Shown here one piece after another: positions 1 to 8,815 of a stretch of DNA of 64,000 nt. The translations under genes were made by a program, and so were the position numbers. How positions within the stretch are numbered: the stretch's first letter is position 1; each line of letters begins with the position of its first letter. The DNA comes from Actinoplanes sandaracinus (GTDB taxonomy: Bacteria > Actinomycetota > Actinomycetes > Mycobacteriales > Micromonosporaceae). The notes under the pieces are model-generated. The model did no database searches and was not told where the DNA came from. It saw nothing but the letters and a program-made list of their open reading frames with translations. The stretch covers positions 89,383 through 153,382 of the forward strand of contig NZ_JASCTH010000025.1 in the NCBI RefSeq assembly GCF_030009775.1, read 5' to 3'.

Positions 1-54
1 GGGTTTGGGCGGGGGGGGGGTTTTTGTTCCCCCCCAAACCCCCCGCCCCGGCTC
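1..54. other. G-run/C-run inverted repeat at window edge
   Basis: A run of G broken by TTT faces a run of C broken by AAA across a short T-rich loop, so the DNA can fold into a long GC hairpin. It lies 55-108 bases beyond the paaZ stop codon and could serve as its terminator. It is at the very edge of the window, so the full element may not be visible. Confidence 0.35.
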
Positions 55-108
55 CACCGGGCACGCGGCCGGTGGAGGGTCTGTTCAGTACGGCGGCGGC
101 GCGTGCCG

Positions 109-2151
109 TCAGCCCTCGGACGGCCAGGTCTTGGCGACGAGGGTGAGCACGTCGTAAGTGGCCACCGGCTGGCCGTCCTGGTTGGTGACCACGGCGTCCC
201 AGCGGACCTCGCCGTAATCGGCGCTGTTGCGCGGCTTGATCTGCTTGACGGTCAGCGTGACCGCGATGGTGTCGTCGGCCTTGACCGGCGTCAGGAACCG
301 CAGGTTGTCGACGCCGAAGTTGGCCAGCACCGGGCCCGGTGACGGCTCGACGAACAGACCGGCCGCCAGCGAGACGACCAGGTAGCCGTGGGCGACGATG
401 CCGCCGAACAGCGGGTTGCGGGCCGCCGCCTCGGCATCGGTGTGCGCGTAGAACGTGTCACCGGTGAACTCGGCGAAGTGTTCGATGTCGGCGAGGCTGA
501 CCGTGCGCTGCCCGGACCGGATCGTGTCACCGATGCGCAGCTCGGCCAGGCTCTTGCGGAACGGGTGGACGTCGTCGTCACGCCGGGCCGCGCCGGTGGT
601 CCACTGCCCGGTGACCGCGGTCAGCAGGTCCGGCGACGCCTGGACGGCGGTGCGCTGCATGTGGTGCAGGACCGCGCGGATCCCGCCGAGTTCCTCGCCG
701 CCGCCGGCGCGCCCCGGACCGCCGTGGACCAGCGTCGGCAGCGGGGAGCCGTGACCGGTGGACTCCTTGGCGTCGTCGCGGTCGAGCACGAGCACCCGGC
801 CGTGCCACGGCGCCAGGCCGAGGACGATGGCGCGGGCGACGTCCGGGTCATGGGTGGCCACGGACGCGACGAGGCTGCCCTTGCCGCGGGCGGCCAGGGC
901 GACGGCCTCGTCGATGCCGTCGTAGGCCAGCACGGTGCTGACCGGCCCGAACGGCTCGACGTTGTGCGGTTCGGCCGCACCCGGCCGGGCCCGCAGCACC
1001 AGCGGCGTCAGGAAGGCGCCGCGTTCGGCGTCACCGTCGAGCAGCGGCCCGCCGTCGGGGTCGCCGAAGACGATCTCGGAGCCGGCCCGCAGCGACTCGA
1101 CCGCCTTGCGGACCTCGTCGCGCTGACCGAGACTGGCCAGCGCACCCATGCGCACGTCGGGGTTGCGCGGGTCACCGACGGTGATCTTGGACAGCCGTGC
1201 GGCGAGGGCGTCCTCCACCTGGCCGGCGATCTGCGACGGGACGATGACACGACGGATGGCGGTGCACTTCTGGCCGGCCTTGACCGTCATCTCGGCGACG
1301 ACGCCCTTGATGAACAGGTCGAACTCGGGATCGTCGGACCGCACGTCCGGGCCCAGGATCGAGCAGTTCAGGGAGTCGGCCTCGACGCCCAGCCGTACCC
1401 CGCCGTCGAGGATGTTGGGGTGGCGGCGCAGGATGCCGGCGGTGTGCGCCGAGCCGGTGAAGGCCACCGAGTCCTGCAGGGTCAGCTCGTCGAGCAGGCT
1501 GCCGGCGCTGCCGGAGATCAGCTGCAGAGCGCCGTCGGGCAGCAGCCCGGACTCGATGATCCGCCGGACCACCAGCTCGGTGAGGTACGCCGTCTGGCTG
1601 CCCGGCTTGACGATCGTCGGCAACCCGGCCAGGAAGGCGGGCGCGAGCTTCTCCAACATGCCCCAGACCGGGAAGTTGAAGGCGTTGATCTGTACGGCCA
1701 CGCCGGGCCGGGACGTGTAGATGTGCCGGCCGACGAAGGTGCCGCCCTTGCTGAGGGGCTCGACGGCGCCGTCCAGCACGATCGTGTCGTTGGGTAGTTC
1801 GCGGGTGCCCTTGCCTGCGAAGCTGAACAGCGTGCCGATGCCGCCGTCGACGTCCACCGCGGTGTCGCGGCTGGTCGCGCCGGTGCGCACGGACAGCGCG
1901 TAGAACTCGTCCTTGCCGGCGAGCAGGTGCTTGGCCAGCGCCTTGAGGGCGGAGGCGCGCTCATGGAAGGTCAGTGCCCGCAGGGCCGGCCCGCCGACCT
2001 CCCGGGCGTGGCGCAGCATCGCCCCGGTGTCCAGGCCGCGGCTGGAGATCCGTGCGACCTCCTCGCCGGTGGCGGCGTCCAGCAGGGGTTCGCCCTCGTC
2101 TGCGGAGCGGAACCATCGTCCGGCGGCGTAGCTCTCCAGCAGCGTGCTCAC
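109..2151 (-). CDS. paaZ: PaaZ, oxepin-CoA hydrolase / semialdehyde dehydrogenase
   Basis: Bifunctional ring-opening enzyme of phenylacetate degradation. The C-terminal MaoC-like hydratase opens oxepin-CoA and the N-terminal aldehyde dehydrogenase oxidises the resulting semialdehyde to 3-oxo-5,6-dehydrosuberyl-CoA, which the thiolase then cleaves. The protein has 680 residues, the usual PaaZ length. The dehydrogenase half covers about residues 1-520, with the general base in GVEADS (E257) and the nucleophile in KAGQKCTA (C296). The hydratase half starts near 540 and carries D565 and H570 in GDTFYAHTD. These positions match the E. coli enzyme within a few residues, so both activities should be intact. 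It is divergent from paaABCDE with the probable PaaR operator between them. It is not fused or truncated. Confidence 0.97.
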   Translation of the reverse strand: MSTLLESYAAGRWFRSADEGEPLLDAATGEEVARISSRGLDTGAMLRHAREVGGPALRALTFHERASALKALAKHLLAGKDEFYALSVRTGATSRDTAVDVDGGIGTLFSFAGKGTRELPNDTIVLDGAVEPLSKGGTFVGRHIYTSRPGVAVQINAFNFPVWGMLEKLAPAFLAGLPTIVKPGSQTAYLTELVVRRIIESGLLPDGALQLISGSAGSLLDELTLQDSVAFTGSAHTAGILRRHPNILDGGVRLGVEADSLNCSILGPDVRSDDPEFDLFIKGVVAEMTVKAGQKCTAIRRVIVPSQIAGQVEDALAARLSKITVGDPRNPDVRMGALASLGQRDEVRKAVESLRAGSEIVFGDPDGGPLLDGDAERGAFLTPLVLRARPGAAEPHNVEPFGPVSTVLAYDGIDEAVALAARGKGSLVASVATHDPDVARAIVLGLAPWHGRVLVLDRDDAKESTGHGSPLPTLVHGGPGRAGGGEELGGIRAVLHHMQRTAVQASPDLLTAVTGQWTTGAARRDDDVHPFRKSLAELRIGDTIRSGQRTVSLADIEHFAEFTGDTFYAHTDAEAAARNPLFGGIVAHGYLVVSLAAGLFVEPSPGPVLANFGVDNLRFLTPVKADDTIAVTLTVKQIKPRNSADYGEVRWDAVVTNQDGQPVATYDVLTLVAKTWPSEG

Positions 2152-2207
2152 GCTGACTCCTTCGGATGTCGGGACTGTTGCGTAAAGCGGCAGGCTCTGT
2201 CACCGTA

Positions 2208-2229
2208 TTACAGACCGATCGTTTAGTAA
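2208..2229. promoter_or_regulatory. Probable PaaR operator in paaZ-paaA divergent region
   Basis: The 22 bp from TTAC to GTAA form an imperfect palindrome (16 of 22 positions symmetric) centred on CGATCG. It lies between the divergent paaZ and paaA genes and ends 12 bases before the chosen paaA start. TetR-family PaaR repressors are known to bind palindromes at paa promoters, and a TetR gene lies at the far end of this cluster. Binding is inferred, not shown. Confidence 0.6.
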
Positions 2230-2241
2230 ATGCGAGGGGCT

Positions 2242-3201
2242 ATGACGACCACGCCGATGCCGCCCACCGAGGCCGCCCTCCAAGCCTCCTTCGACGCGAC
2301 GATCGCGCACCACGACCGCATCGAACCCCGTGACTGGATGCCCGAGGGCTATCGCAAGACGCTCATCCGGCAGATCGCCCAGCACGCGCACTCCGAGATC
2401 ATCGGCATGCAGCCGGAGGGCAACTGGATCAGCCGGGCCCCGTCCCTGCGGCGCAAGGCGATCCTGCTCGCCAAGGTCCAGGACGAGGCCGGCCACGGGC
2501 TGTACCTCTACTCCGCCTGCGAGACGCTCGGCGTCTCCCGCGCGGAACTGGTCGAGCTGCTGCTCGCCGGCAAGCAGAAGTACTCCTCCATCTTCAACTA
2601 CCCGACGCTGTCCTACGCCGACGTCGGCACGATCGGCTGGCTCGTCGACGGCGCCGCGATCTGCAACCAGGTGCCGCTGTGCCGCACCTCCTACGGGCCG
2701 TACGGCCGGGCGATGATCCGCATCTGCAAGGAGGAGTCCTTCCACCAGCGGCAGGGCTACGAGCTGCTGATGACGATGATGCGCGGCACCGACGAGCAGC
2801 GGGCCATGGTGCAGGAGTCGGTCGACCGGTTCTGGTGGCCGTCGCTGATGATGTTCGGGCCGCCCGACGACGCGTCACCCAACAGCGAGCAGTCGATGGC
2901 CTGGGGCGTCAAACGCAACTCCAACGACGAGCTGCGCCAGAAGTTCGTCGACATGACCGTGCCGCAGGCCGAGGCGCTCGGCGTCACTCTGCCCGACCCC
3001 GACCTGCGCTGGAACGCCGAACGTGGCCACCACGACTTCGGCGAGCCCGACTGGGCCGAGCTCACCGCCGTGATCCGCGGCAACGGCCCCTGCAACGCCC
3101 AGCGCATGGCGCACCGCCGGGCCGCTCACGAGAACGGCGCCTGGGTTCGCGAGGCCGCGACCGCATTCGCCGCCCGCACGGCACAGGAGGCACAGCGATG
3201 A
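2242..3201 (+). CDS. paaA: PaaA, phenylacetyl-CoA 1,2-epoxidase catalytic subunit
   Basis: Catalytic di-iron subunit of the multicomponent monooxygenase that epoxidises the ring of phenylacetyl-CoA; it works with PaaC (structural), PaaB and the reductase PaaE. The metal-binding pairs are visible as QDEAGH and KEESFHQ (two ExxH motifs). An in-frame ATG at 2230 exists, but it abuts the operator and has no ribosome site. The ATG at 2242 follows GAGGGG and begins MTTTPMPP, so it is preferred, giving 319 residues. The stop codon overlaps the paaB start (ATGA), indicating translational coupling. Confidence 0.97.
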   Translation: MTTTPMPPTEAALQASFDATIAHHDRIEPRDWMPEGYRKTLIRQIAQHAHSEIIGMQPEGNWISRAPSLRRKAILLAKVQDEAGHGLYLYSACETLGVSRAELVELLLAGKQKYSSIFNYPTLSYADVGTIGWLVDGAAICNQVPLCRTSYGPYGRAMIRICKEESFHQRQGYELLMTMMRGTDEQRAMVQESVDRFWWPSLMMFGPPDDASPNSEQSMAWGVKRNSNDELRQKFVDMTVPQAEALGVTLPDPDLRWNAERGHHDFGEPDWAELTAVIRGNGPCNAQRMAHRRAAHENGAWVREAATAFAARTAQEAQR

Positions 3202-3491
3202 CCGGCGACCGGCGGGACTGGCCGCTCTACGAGGTGTTCCTGCGCGGCAAGCGGGGCCTCAACCACGTGCACGTCGGCTCCCTGCACGCGCCCGACGACG
3301 CGTTCGCGCTGTCGCACGCCCGCGACGTCTACACCCGCCGCAACGAGGGCGTCAGCATCTGGGTGGTCCGCGCCGACGCGATCACCGCGTCCAGCCCCGA
3401 CGAGAAGGACCCGCTGTTCGCCCCCAGCGGCGACAAGGTCTACCGGCACCCCACCTTCTACGAGATCCCCGCCGACGTCCCCCACATGTGA
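3198..3491 (+). CDS. paaB: PaaB, phenylacetyl-CoA epoxidase small subunit
   Basis: Small 97-residue subunit of the phenylacetyl-CoA epoxidase, needed for activity and thought to bridge PaaAC heterodimers. Recognisable by the start WPLYEVFLRGKRGLNHVHVG and the end FYEIPADVPHM, typical of PaaB. The ATG overlaps the paaA stop by four bases; AGGAGG lies 10 bases upstream within paaA. A much longer frame runs upstream through paaA but is only a shadow. paaC follows 10 bases later. Confidence 0.96.
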   Translation: MTGDRRDWPLYEVFLRGKRGLNHVHVGSLHAPDDAFALSHARDVYTRRNEGVSIWVVRADAITASSPDEKDPLFAPSGDKVYRHPTFYEIPADVPHM

Positions 3492-3501
3492 GAAGGCCAC
3501 G

Positions 3502-4401
3502 ATGAACGACAGCGTCTACGACGGCCTGCTCGGCGGCGACTCGTCCCAGTGGGCGTTCGGCACGGACTTCGAGGACCCCCTCGCCGGCGTCGACACCAGC
3601 GTGCCGGCCGGGATCGACGCCGCCGAGCTGGCCGCGTACTGCCTGATGCTCGGCGACGACACCCTCGTGCTCTCCCAGCGACTGTCCGAGTGGTGCAGCC
3701 GCGCCCCGGAGCTCGAGGAGGACATCGCGCTGGCCAACATGGCCCTCGACCTGCTCGGGCAGGCGCGGCTGCTGCTCGCCCGGGCCGCCGCCGCCGACCC
3801 GGCGTGCGTCCCGTCGCTGCCGGCCGGCTCACCCGTCCCCGACGAGGACGCCCTGGCGTTCTTCCGCGACGCCGGGCAGTTCCGCAACGTCCGCATGGCC
3901 GAGGTGCCCAACGGCGACTTCGCCCACGTCGTCGTACGGCTGCTGCTCTTCTCGAACGCCCGCCTGGCGATCCTCTCGCGGTTGCGGGACAGCGCCGACG
4001 CGGTGCTCGCCGCGGTGGCCGCCAAGGGCGTCAAGGAGCTGACCTACCACCGTGACTGGGCCGGCCGCTGGTTCGTCACGTGCGCGCAGGGCACCGAGGA
4101 GTCCCGCCGGCGGCTGATCGACGCGCTCGGCATGCTCTGGCCCCTGTACGACGAACTGTTCGCGGCACACCCGGTCGAGCGGTCCCTGGCCGCCGCCGGC
4201 GCGGGCGTCGACCCGGAAACCGTCCGCGCGGAGGCCGACGTCGTCCTCGACCAGGTGTTCGCCGTCGCCGACGTGCCGCGCCCGCCGCTCGTCGGCGTCC
4301 GGGGGCGCACCGGACGCGACGGGCTGCACACCGAGGCGCTGAGCCTGATGCTGGCCGAGATGCAGGTGGTCGCCCGCGCCCACCCCTCCGGCCGATGGTG
4401 A
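3502..4401 (+). CDS. paaC: PaaC, phenylacetyl-CoA epoxidase structural subunit
   Basis: 299-residue ferritin-like subunit that pairs with PaaA. PaaC has the same fold but in this family does not keep the full di-iron ligand set and is structural. Diagnostic stretches are YCLMLGDDTLVLSQRL near residue 50, EDIALANMALDLLGQARLL and TYHRDWAGRWF. The start at 3502 is preceded by AGAAGG. The 3' end overlaps paaD by seven bases, so translation is probably coupled through the block paaA to paaE. Confidence 0.96.
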   Translation: MNDSVYDGLLGGDSSQWAFGTDFEDPLAGVDTSVPAGIDAAELAAYCLMLGDDTLVLSQRLSEWCSRAPELEEDIALANMALDLLGQARLLLARAAAADPACVPSLPAGSPVPDEDALAFFRDAGQFRNVRMAEVPNGDFAHVVVRLLLFSNARLAILSRLRDSADAVLAAVAAKGVKELTYHRDWAGRWFVTCAQGTEESRRRLIDALGMLWPLYDELFAAHPVERSLAAAGAGVDPETVRAEADVVLDQVFAVADVPRPPLVGVRGRTGRDGLHTEALSLMLAEMQVVARAHPSGRW

Positions 4402-4895
4402 GCGTCCGGGAGCGGGCCGCCGCCGTCGCCGCGGAGGTGCGCGACCCCGAGATGCCGATGCTGACCCTCGCCGACCTCGGCGTGCTGCGCGACGTCCAGG
4501 TCGACGGCGACACCGTCGTCGCGTCGATCACCCCGACCTACTCCGGGTGCCCCGCGATGGCCACGATGCGCGACGACCTCGTGCACCGGCTCACCGACGC
4601 CGGGTTCGCGCGGGTCGAGGTGCGGGTGGTGCTCTCCCCGGCGTGGTCCAGCGACTGGATCACCGAGCACGGGCGCGCCGCGCTGCGCGCCGCCGGTCTC
4701 TCACCGCCCGGCCCGGCGCCTCGATCATCCGGCCCGGTGCCGCTGACCCTCGGCCCCGCCCGGCGCGCGCTGACCTGCCCGCTGTGCGGCTCGTCCCGCA
4801 CCGAACCGGTCTCCGAGTTCGGCGCCACCGCGTGCAAGGCCCTCTACCGCTGCGCGGACTGCCTCGAACCGTTCGACCACGTCAAGGAGATCTGA
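4395..4895 (+). CDS. paaD: PaaD, MIP18/DUF59 iron-sulfur assembly-type protein
   Basis: 166-residue protein with an N-terminal MIP18/DUF59 domain (EVRDPEMPMLTLADLGV, then PTYSGCPAM) and a C-terminal zinc ribbon (CPLCGSSRT followed by CADCLEPFDHV). PaaD is needed for phenylacetyl-CoA epoxidase in vivo and probably helps insert the iron-sulfur cluster of PaaE; that role is from family knowledge. The start is ATG 4395, overlapping the paaC end; GTG 4398 is an alternative three bases later. A linker rich in proline and serine joins the domains. Confidence 0.95.
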   Translation: MVSVRERAAAVAAEVRDPEMPMLTLADLGVLRDVQVDGDTVVASITPTYSGCPAMATMRDDLVHRLTDAGFARVEVRVVLSPAWSSDWITEHGRAALRAAGLSPPGPAPRSSGPVPLTLGPARRALTCPLCGSSRTEPVSEFGATACKALYRCADCLEPFDHVKEI

Positions 4896-5968
4896 TGACC
4901 GTCGCCGCGCGCCCCCGGACCGCGTTTCATCCGCTGCGGGTCGCGGCCGTCGACCGGCTGTGCGACGACGCGGTCGCCGTGACCTTCACGGTTCCCGAGG
5001 AGCTGCGCGACGCGTACGCGTTCCGGGCCGGGCAGGCGCTCACCCTGCGCCGCGTGATCGACGGCCGGGAGGAACGCCGCTCCTACTCGATCTGCGCGCC
5101 GGTCGGGTCGGCGCCGCGGATCGGCGTCCGCGAGATCCCGGACGGGCTGTTCTCCTCCTGGCTGGTCCACGACGTCACGCCGGGAACGGTCATCGAGGTG
5201 CAGACACCCACCGGCGCCTGGGACGCCGACCCGGCCGGCGGCGAGCGGCACCTGTGCGTCGCGGCCGGCTCCGGCATCACCCCGCTGCTGTCGATCGCCG
5301 CCACCGTCCTGACCCACCCGGCCGCCGAGGTGTCCCTGCTCTACGGCAACCGGGCCGGCAACACCGTCATGTTCGCCGAGGAGCTGGGCGACCTGAAGAA
5401 CCGGTACGGCCACCGCCTGCAGGTGTCGCACGTGCTGTCCCGCGAACCCCGCGACGTGGAGCTGTTCTCCGGCCGGCTCGACCACGACCGGCTGCGCCGG
5501 CTGCTCACCGACGTCATCCCGGCCGAGACGTACGACCACGTCTGGCTCTGCGGGCCGCTGCAGATGATCGAGGACGCGCGTACGGTCCTCGCCGGGCTCG
5601 GGATTCCGGACGGGCGGGTGCACGTCGAGTTGTTCTACGTCGACGCGCCCCCACCGCGGCCGCGCCGCGCCGCGGTGGAGATCTCCGGCGCCACCACCGC
5701 GCTGACCACCGTTCTCGACGGCCGGCAGGCCACCGCGACCGTCGCGCAGGACACCACCCTGCTCGACGGCGCCCAGGCCAGCCGGGCCGACCTGCCGTTC
5801 GCCTGCAAGGGCGGGGTGTGCGGCACCTGCCGGGCCCTGGTGCGTCACGGCGAGGTGGACATGCGCCGCAACTACGCCCTCGAACCGGGCGAGGTCGCCG
5901 CCGGCTTCGTCCTGACCTGCCAGACGTTCCCGGTCAGTGACGCGGTCACGGTCGACTACGACGCCTGA
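4895..5968 (+). CDS. paaE: PaaE, phenylacetyl-CoA epoxidase reductase
   Basis: 357-residue reductase passing electrons from NADPH through FAD and a [2Fe-2S] cluster to PaaA. The FAD-binding signature RRSYSICAP lies near residue 66, the nucleotide-binding part GSGITPLLS and WLCGPLQMIE follow, and the C-terminal plant-type ferredoxin domain carries CKGGVCGTC plus a fourth Cys in LTCQTF. The ATG shares its A with the paaD stop (TGATG), with AAGGAG just upstream. It closes the tightly coupled paaABCDE block; the next gene starts 51 bases later. Confidence 0.96.
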   Translation: MTVAARPRTAFHPLRVAAVDRLCDDAVAVTFTVPEELRDAYAFRAGQALTLRRVIDGREERRSYSICAPVGSAPRIGVREIPDGLFSSWLVHDVTPGTVIEVQTPTGAWDADPAGGERHLCVAAGSGITPLLSIAATVLTHPAAEVSLLYGNRAGNTVMFAEELGDLKNRYGHRLQVSHVLSREPRDVELFSGRLDHDRLRRLLTDVIPAETYDHVWLCGPLQMIEDARTVLAGLGIPDGRVHVELFYVDAPPPRPRRAAVEISGATTALTTVLDGRQATATVAQDTTLLDGAQASRADLPFACKGGVCGTCRALVRHGEVDMRRNYALEPGEVAAGFVLTCQTFPVSDAVTVDYDA

Positions 5969-6019
5969 TCGCCTTCGGTCACTCGTACCCACCCTCGCCT
6001 TTGATCTGGAGTCCCACCG

Positions 6020-7198
6020 ATGTCTGAAGCCTTCGTCCTGTCCGGGGTCCGGACGCCGATCGGCCGTTACGGCGGCGTGCTGGCCCACGTGCGCCCGGAC
6101 GACCTCGCGGCACTCGTCGTCGCCGAAGCCGTCGCCCGCGCCGGCATCGAACCGGACACGATCGACGAGGTGATCCTCGGCGCCGCCAACCAGGCGGGCG
6201 AGGACAACCGCAACGTCGCCCGGATGGCGGCACTGCTCGCCGGGCTGCCCGACACGGTTCCCGGCTTCACCGTGAACCGGCTGTGCGCCTCCGGCCTCAC
6301 CGCGGTGGCGACCGCCCGGGCGATGATCGCCGCCGGTGACGCGGACGTCGTCGTGGCCGGCGGGGTGGAGTCGATGACCCGGGCGCCGTGGGTCACCGAG
6401 AAACCGGCCAAGGCGTTCGCCAAGCCCGGGCCCAGCTTCGACACGTCGATCGGGTGGCGCTTCACCAATCCCCGGTTCGCGCCGGCCGTCACCGCCTCGA
6501 TGCCGCAGACCGCCGAGACCGTGGCCCAGCGCTGGAACCTCACCCGCGAGGAGCTGGACGCGTTCGCGCTGCGATCGCACGAACGGGCGGTCGCCGCGAT
6601 CAAGGACGGCCGTTTCGCCGCCGAGATCGTCGCGGTCGGTGTCCGTGACACCCTCGTCGACACCGACGAGGGCCCCCGCGCCGACACCAGCCTGGAACGA
6701 CTCGCCCGGCTGCGCCCGATCCACGGCGACGGCGGCCTCGTCACGGCCGGGAACTCGTCGTCGCTCAACGACGGCGCGGCAGCGGTCGTGATCGTCAGCG
6801 GCCGGTTCCTCGACCGGACCGGTCTGCGGCCGCGGGCCCGCCTGGTGGCCGCCGCCAACGCCGGGGTCGCCCCGGAGATCATGGGCGTCGGCCCGGTCCC
6901 GGCGACCCGCAAGGTCCTGGAACGCGCCGGGTGGACCGTCGACGACCTGGACGCCGTCGAACTCAACGAGGCCTTCGCCTCGCAGTCGCTGGCCTGCATC
7001 CGCGACCTCGGCCTGGACCCCGACCGGGTGAACGCCGACGGCGGCGCCATCGCCCTCGGCCACCCGCTCGGCGCGTCCGGCGCCCGCATCCTCGTCACCC
7101 TGCTCGGCCGCCTCGAACGCGGCGGCGGACGCCGGGGCCTCGCGACCATGTGCGTCGGCGTCGGCCAGGGCAGCGCTCTGCTGGTGGAACGCCCGTGA
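6020..7198 (+). CDS. paaJ: PaaJ-like 3-oxoadipyl-CoA / dehydrosuberyl-CoA thiolase
   Basis: 392-residue type II acetyl-CoA acyltransferase. In phenylacetate catabolism PaaJ cleaves 3-oxo-5,6-dehydrosuberyl-CoA and later 3-oxoadipyl-CoA. The catalytic cysteine lies in NRLCASGL near residue 90, the histidine in GGAIALGHPLGASG, and the second cysteine in MCVGVGQG. CTGGAG 11 bases upstream serves as ribosome site. Its place behind paaE makes the Paa assignment strong; on sequence alone a generic thiolase could not be excluded. Confidence 0.92.
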   Translation: MSEAFVLSGVRTPIGRYGGVLAHVRPDDLAALVVAEAVARAGIEPDTIDEVILGAANQAGEDNRNVARMAALLAGLPDTVPGFTVNRLCASGLTAVATARAMIAAGDADVVVAGGVESMTRAPWVTEKPAKAFAKPGPSFDTSIGWRFTNPRFAPAVTASMPQTAETVAQRWNLTREELDAFALRSHERAVAAIKDGRFAAEIVAVGVRDTLVDTDEGPRADTSLERLARLRPIHGDGGLVTAGNSSSLNDGAAAVVIVSGRFLDRTGLRPRARLVAAANAGVAPEIMGVGPVPATRKVLERAGWTVDDLDAVELNEAFASQSLACIRDLGLDPDRVNADGGAIALGHPLGASGARILVTLLGRLERGGGRRGLATMCVGVGQGSALLVERP

Positions 7199-7262
7199 CC
7201 GCACGGCCGGCCGGAGGCGTCCGCCCCGACACGCTCACGCGCAGACGAAAGGCCCGATTCTG

Positions 7263-8084
7263 ATGAGCGCACTACCCGCCACGGTGGGAGTCTTCGGCGG
7301 CGGGCGCATGGGCGCCGGGATCGCGCACGCCTTCCTGACCGCGGGCAGCGACGTGATCGTCGTCGAGACCAGCCTGCAGACGGCCGGAGCGGCCCGCGAG
7401 CGGGTCCAGCGTTACCTGGACAAGGGCGGGCCGCTCCGGACCGGCGCACGGCTGCGGGTCACCACGGAGGCGTCCGCGCTGGCCGGGTGCGGCTTGGTCG
7501 TCGAGGCCGTCCCGGAGGACGCGGCGCTCAAGCGCGCCGTGCTGGCCACCGTGGAACGACACGCGCCGGGCGCGATGCTGGCGACCAACACCAGCAGTCT
7601 GTCCATCGACGCCCTGGCCGCGGCGCTGGACGGCCCCGGCACCCTCGTGGGCCTGCATTTCTTCAACCCGGTCCCGGTCAGCGGCCTTGTCGAGATCGTC
7701 GCCGGGCCCCGGACCCGGCCCACACTGGTCGCCGAGGCCCGCGGCTGGGTGGAGGAACTCGGCAAGACCCCGATCGTCGTGCACGACACCCCGGGATTCG
7801 CCAGCAGCCGGCTCGGCGTGCACCTCGCTCTGGAAGCGATGCGGATGCTCGAGGAAGGCGTGGCCAGCGCCGCCGACATCGACACCGCGATGACGCTCGG
7901 CTACCGGCACCCGACCGGGCCGCTGCGCACCACCGACATCGTCGGCCTCGACGTGCGGCTCGCCATCGCCGAACATCTGGCACGTGAGCTCGGGCCACGC
8001 TTCGAGCCGCCGGCCATCCTGCGCGAGCTGGTCGCCGCCGGGCACCTCGGCCGCAAGACCGGGAAAGGGTTCTTCACCTGGTGA
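7263..8084 (+). CDS. paaH: PaaH-like 3-hydroxyadipyl-CoA dehydrogenase
   Basis: 273-residue NAD-dependent 3-hydroxyacyl-CoA dehydrogenase, expected to oxidise 3-hydroxyadipyl-CoA to the 3-oxo compound for PaaJ. The NAD-binding motif GVFGGGRMGAGIAHAF is at the N-terminus, with TNTSSLSIDALA and HFFNPVPV in the middle and KTGKGFF at the C-terminus. It is the short single-domain form (about 280 residues), not the two-domain form of about 475 residues found as E. coli PaaH. It is the last gene of the rightward paa run and is convergent with the TetR gene. Confidence 0.9.
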   Translation: MSALPATVGVFGGGRMGAGIAHAFLTAGSDVIVVETSLQTAGAARERVQRYLDKGGPLRTGARLRVTTEASALAGCGLVVEAVPEDAALKRAVLATVERHAPGAMLATNTSSLSIDALAAALDGPGTLVGLHFFNPVPVSGLVEIVAGPRTRPTLVAEARGWVEELGKTPIVVHDTPGFASSRLGVHLALEAMRMLEEGVASAADIDTAMTLGYRHPTGPLRTTDIVGLDVRLAIAEHLARELGPRFEPPAILRELVAAGHLGRKTGKGFFTW

Positions 8085-8108
8085 ACCAGCGCAACGGCGC
8101 CGGGACCG

Positions 8109-8132
8109 GGCCGGCGGGGAATGCCGCCGGCC
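8109..8132. terminator. Hairpin between convergent paaH and TetR gene
   Basis: GGCCGGCGG and CCGCCGGCC form a 9-bp GC stem around a 6-base loop in the 66-base space between two convergent genes. There is no T-run, as is usual in high-GC actinomycetes. It probably ends transcription from both sides. Confidence 0.65.
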
Positions 8133-8150
8133 GGGGTGCTCTGTCGAGGG

Positions 8151-8771
8151 TCAGCGCCGCACCAGGCCGTCGAACGCGATCGAGGCGATCGCGTCGGCGA
8201 CCGTCGCCGCGTCGTGGGCGCCTTCCGGCCGGTACCACTCGACCAGCGAGTTCACCATGCCGAACAGCAGCCGGCTGACCAGGTCCGGTGAGATGTCGTC
8301 GCGCAGCGCGCCCTCGGCCGCGGCGTCGCGCACCAGCCCGGCGAGCTGATCGTCGAGCCAGCGGCGTCGTTTGACGGCCTCCACCTCGGTCGGGGTGTTG
8401 CCGCGCACCCGCAGCAACAGCGTGACCGCGGGCTGGTGGGCGGCGAGCACCTCGACCGAGCGCCGGAGCACCTCGCGCAGCCGGTCGCGGGCGCTGGCGC
8501 CGTCGGCGTCGCTGACCGCGGCGGACACCACCGCGGTCAGCTCGTCGAGGGCGTCGTCCAGCGCCAGCCGGAGCAGGTCCTCCTTGCTGGCGAAGTGGTG
8601 ATAGATCGCGGACTTCGTGACGCCGAGCTCGGCGGCGAGGTCACCGATGCTGGTCGCGTCGTATCCCCGGCGGTTGAACAGCGCGACCGCGGTCCGCAGC
8701 ACCGCCGCCTGATCGTGCCCGGGTCGTCCGCGGCCGCGGCGAGGTGGCGCTGCGGGCTCGGGTGCTGTCAC
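8151..8771 (-). CDS. paaR: TetR-family regulator, probable PaaR
   Basis: 206-residue TetR/AcrR repressor. The N-terminal helix-turn-helix reads IGDLAAELGVTKSAIYHHF, followed by KEDLLRLAL and a ligand-binding domain. The HTH resembles actinobacterial PaaR repressors, which release DNA on binding phenylacetyl-CoA. It sits at the 3' end of the paa run, in convergent orientation, and the likely operator is at 2208-2229. It also lies 44 bases downstream of mcrC on the same strand, so read-through from mcrBC is possible. The GTG start at 8771 is chosen because the HTH begins soon after. The paa link is inference. Confidence 0.75.
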   Translation of the reverse strand: MTAPEPAAPPRRGRGRPGHDQAAVLRTAVALFNRRGYDATSIGDLAAELGVTKSAIYHHFASKEDLLRLALDDALDELTAVVSAAVSDADGASARDRLREVLRRSVEVLAAHQPAVTLLLRVRGNTPTEVEAVKRRRWLDDQLAGLVRDAAAEGALRDDISPDLVSRLLFGMVNSLVEWYRPEGAHDAATVADAIASIAFDGLVRR

Positions 8772-8815
8772 AGCGGAAGCGTCTCACGTCGCCGCCGCGA
8801 GCCTCCACCGGCCCG

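Noticed and set aside
4844..7204. 786-codon open frame opposite paaE and paaJ
   Set aside because: Antisense shadow caused by high GC; both plus-strand genes are unambiguous.
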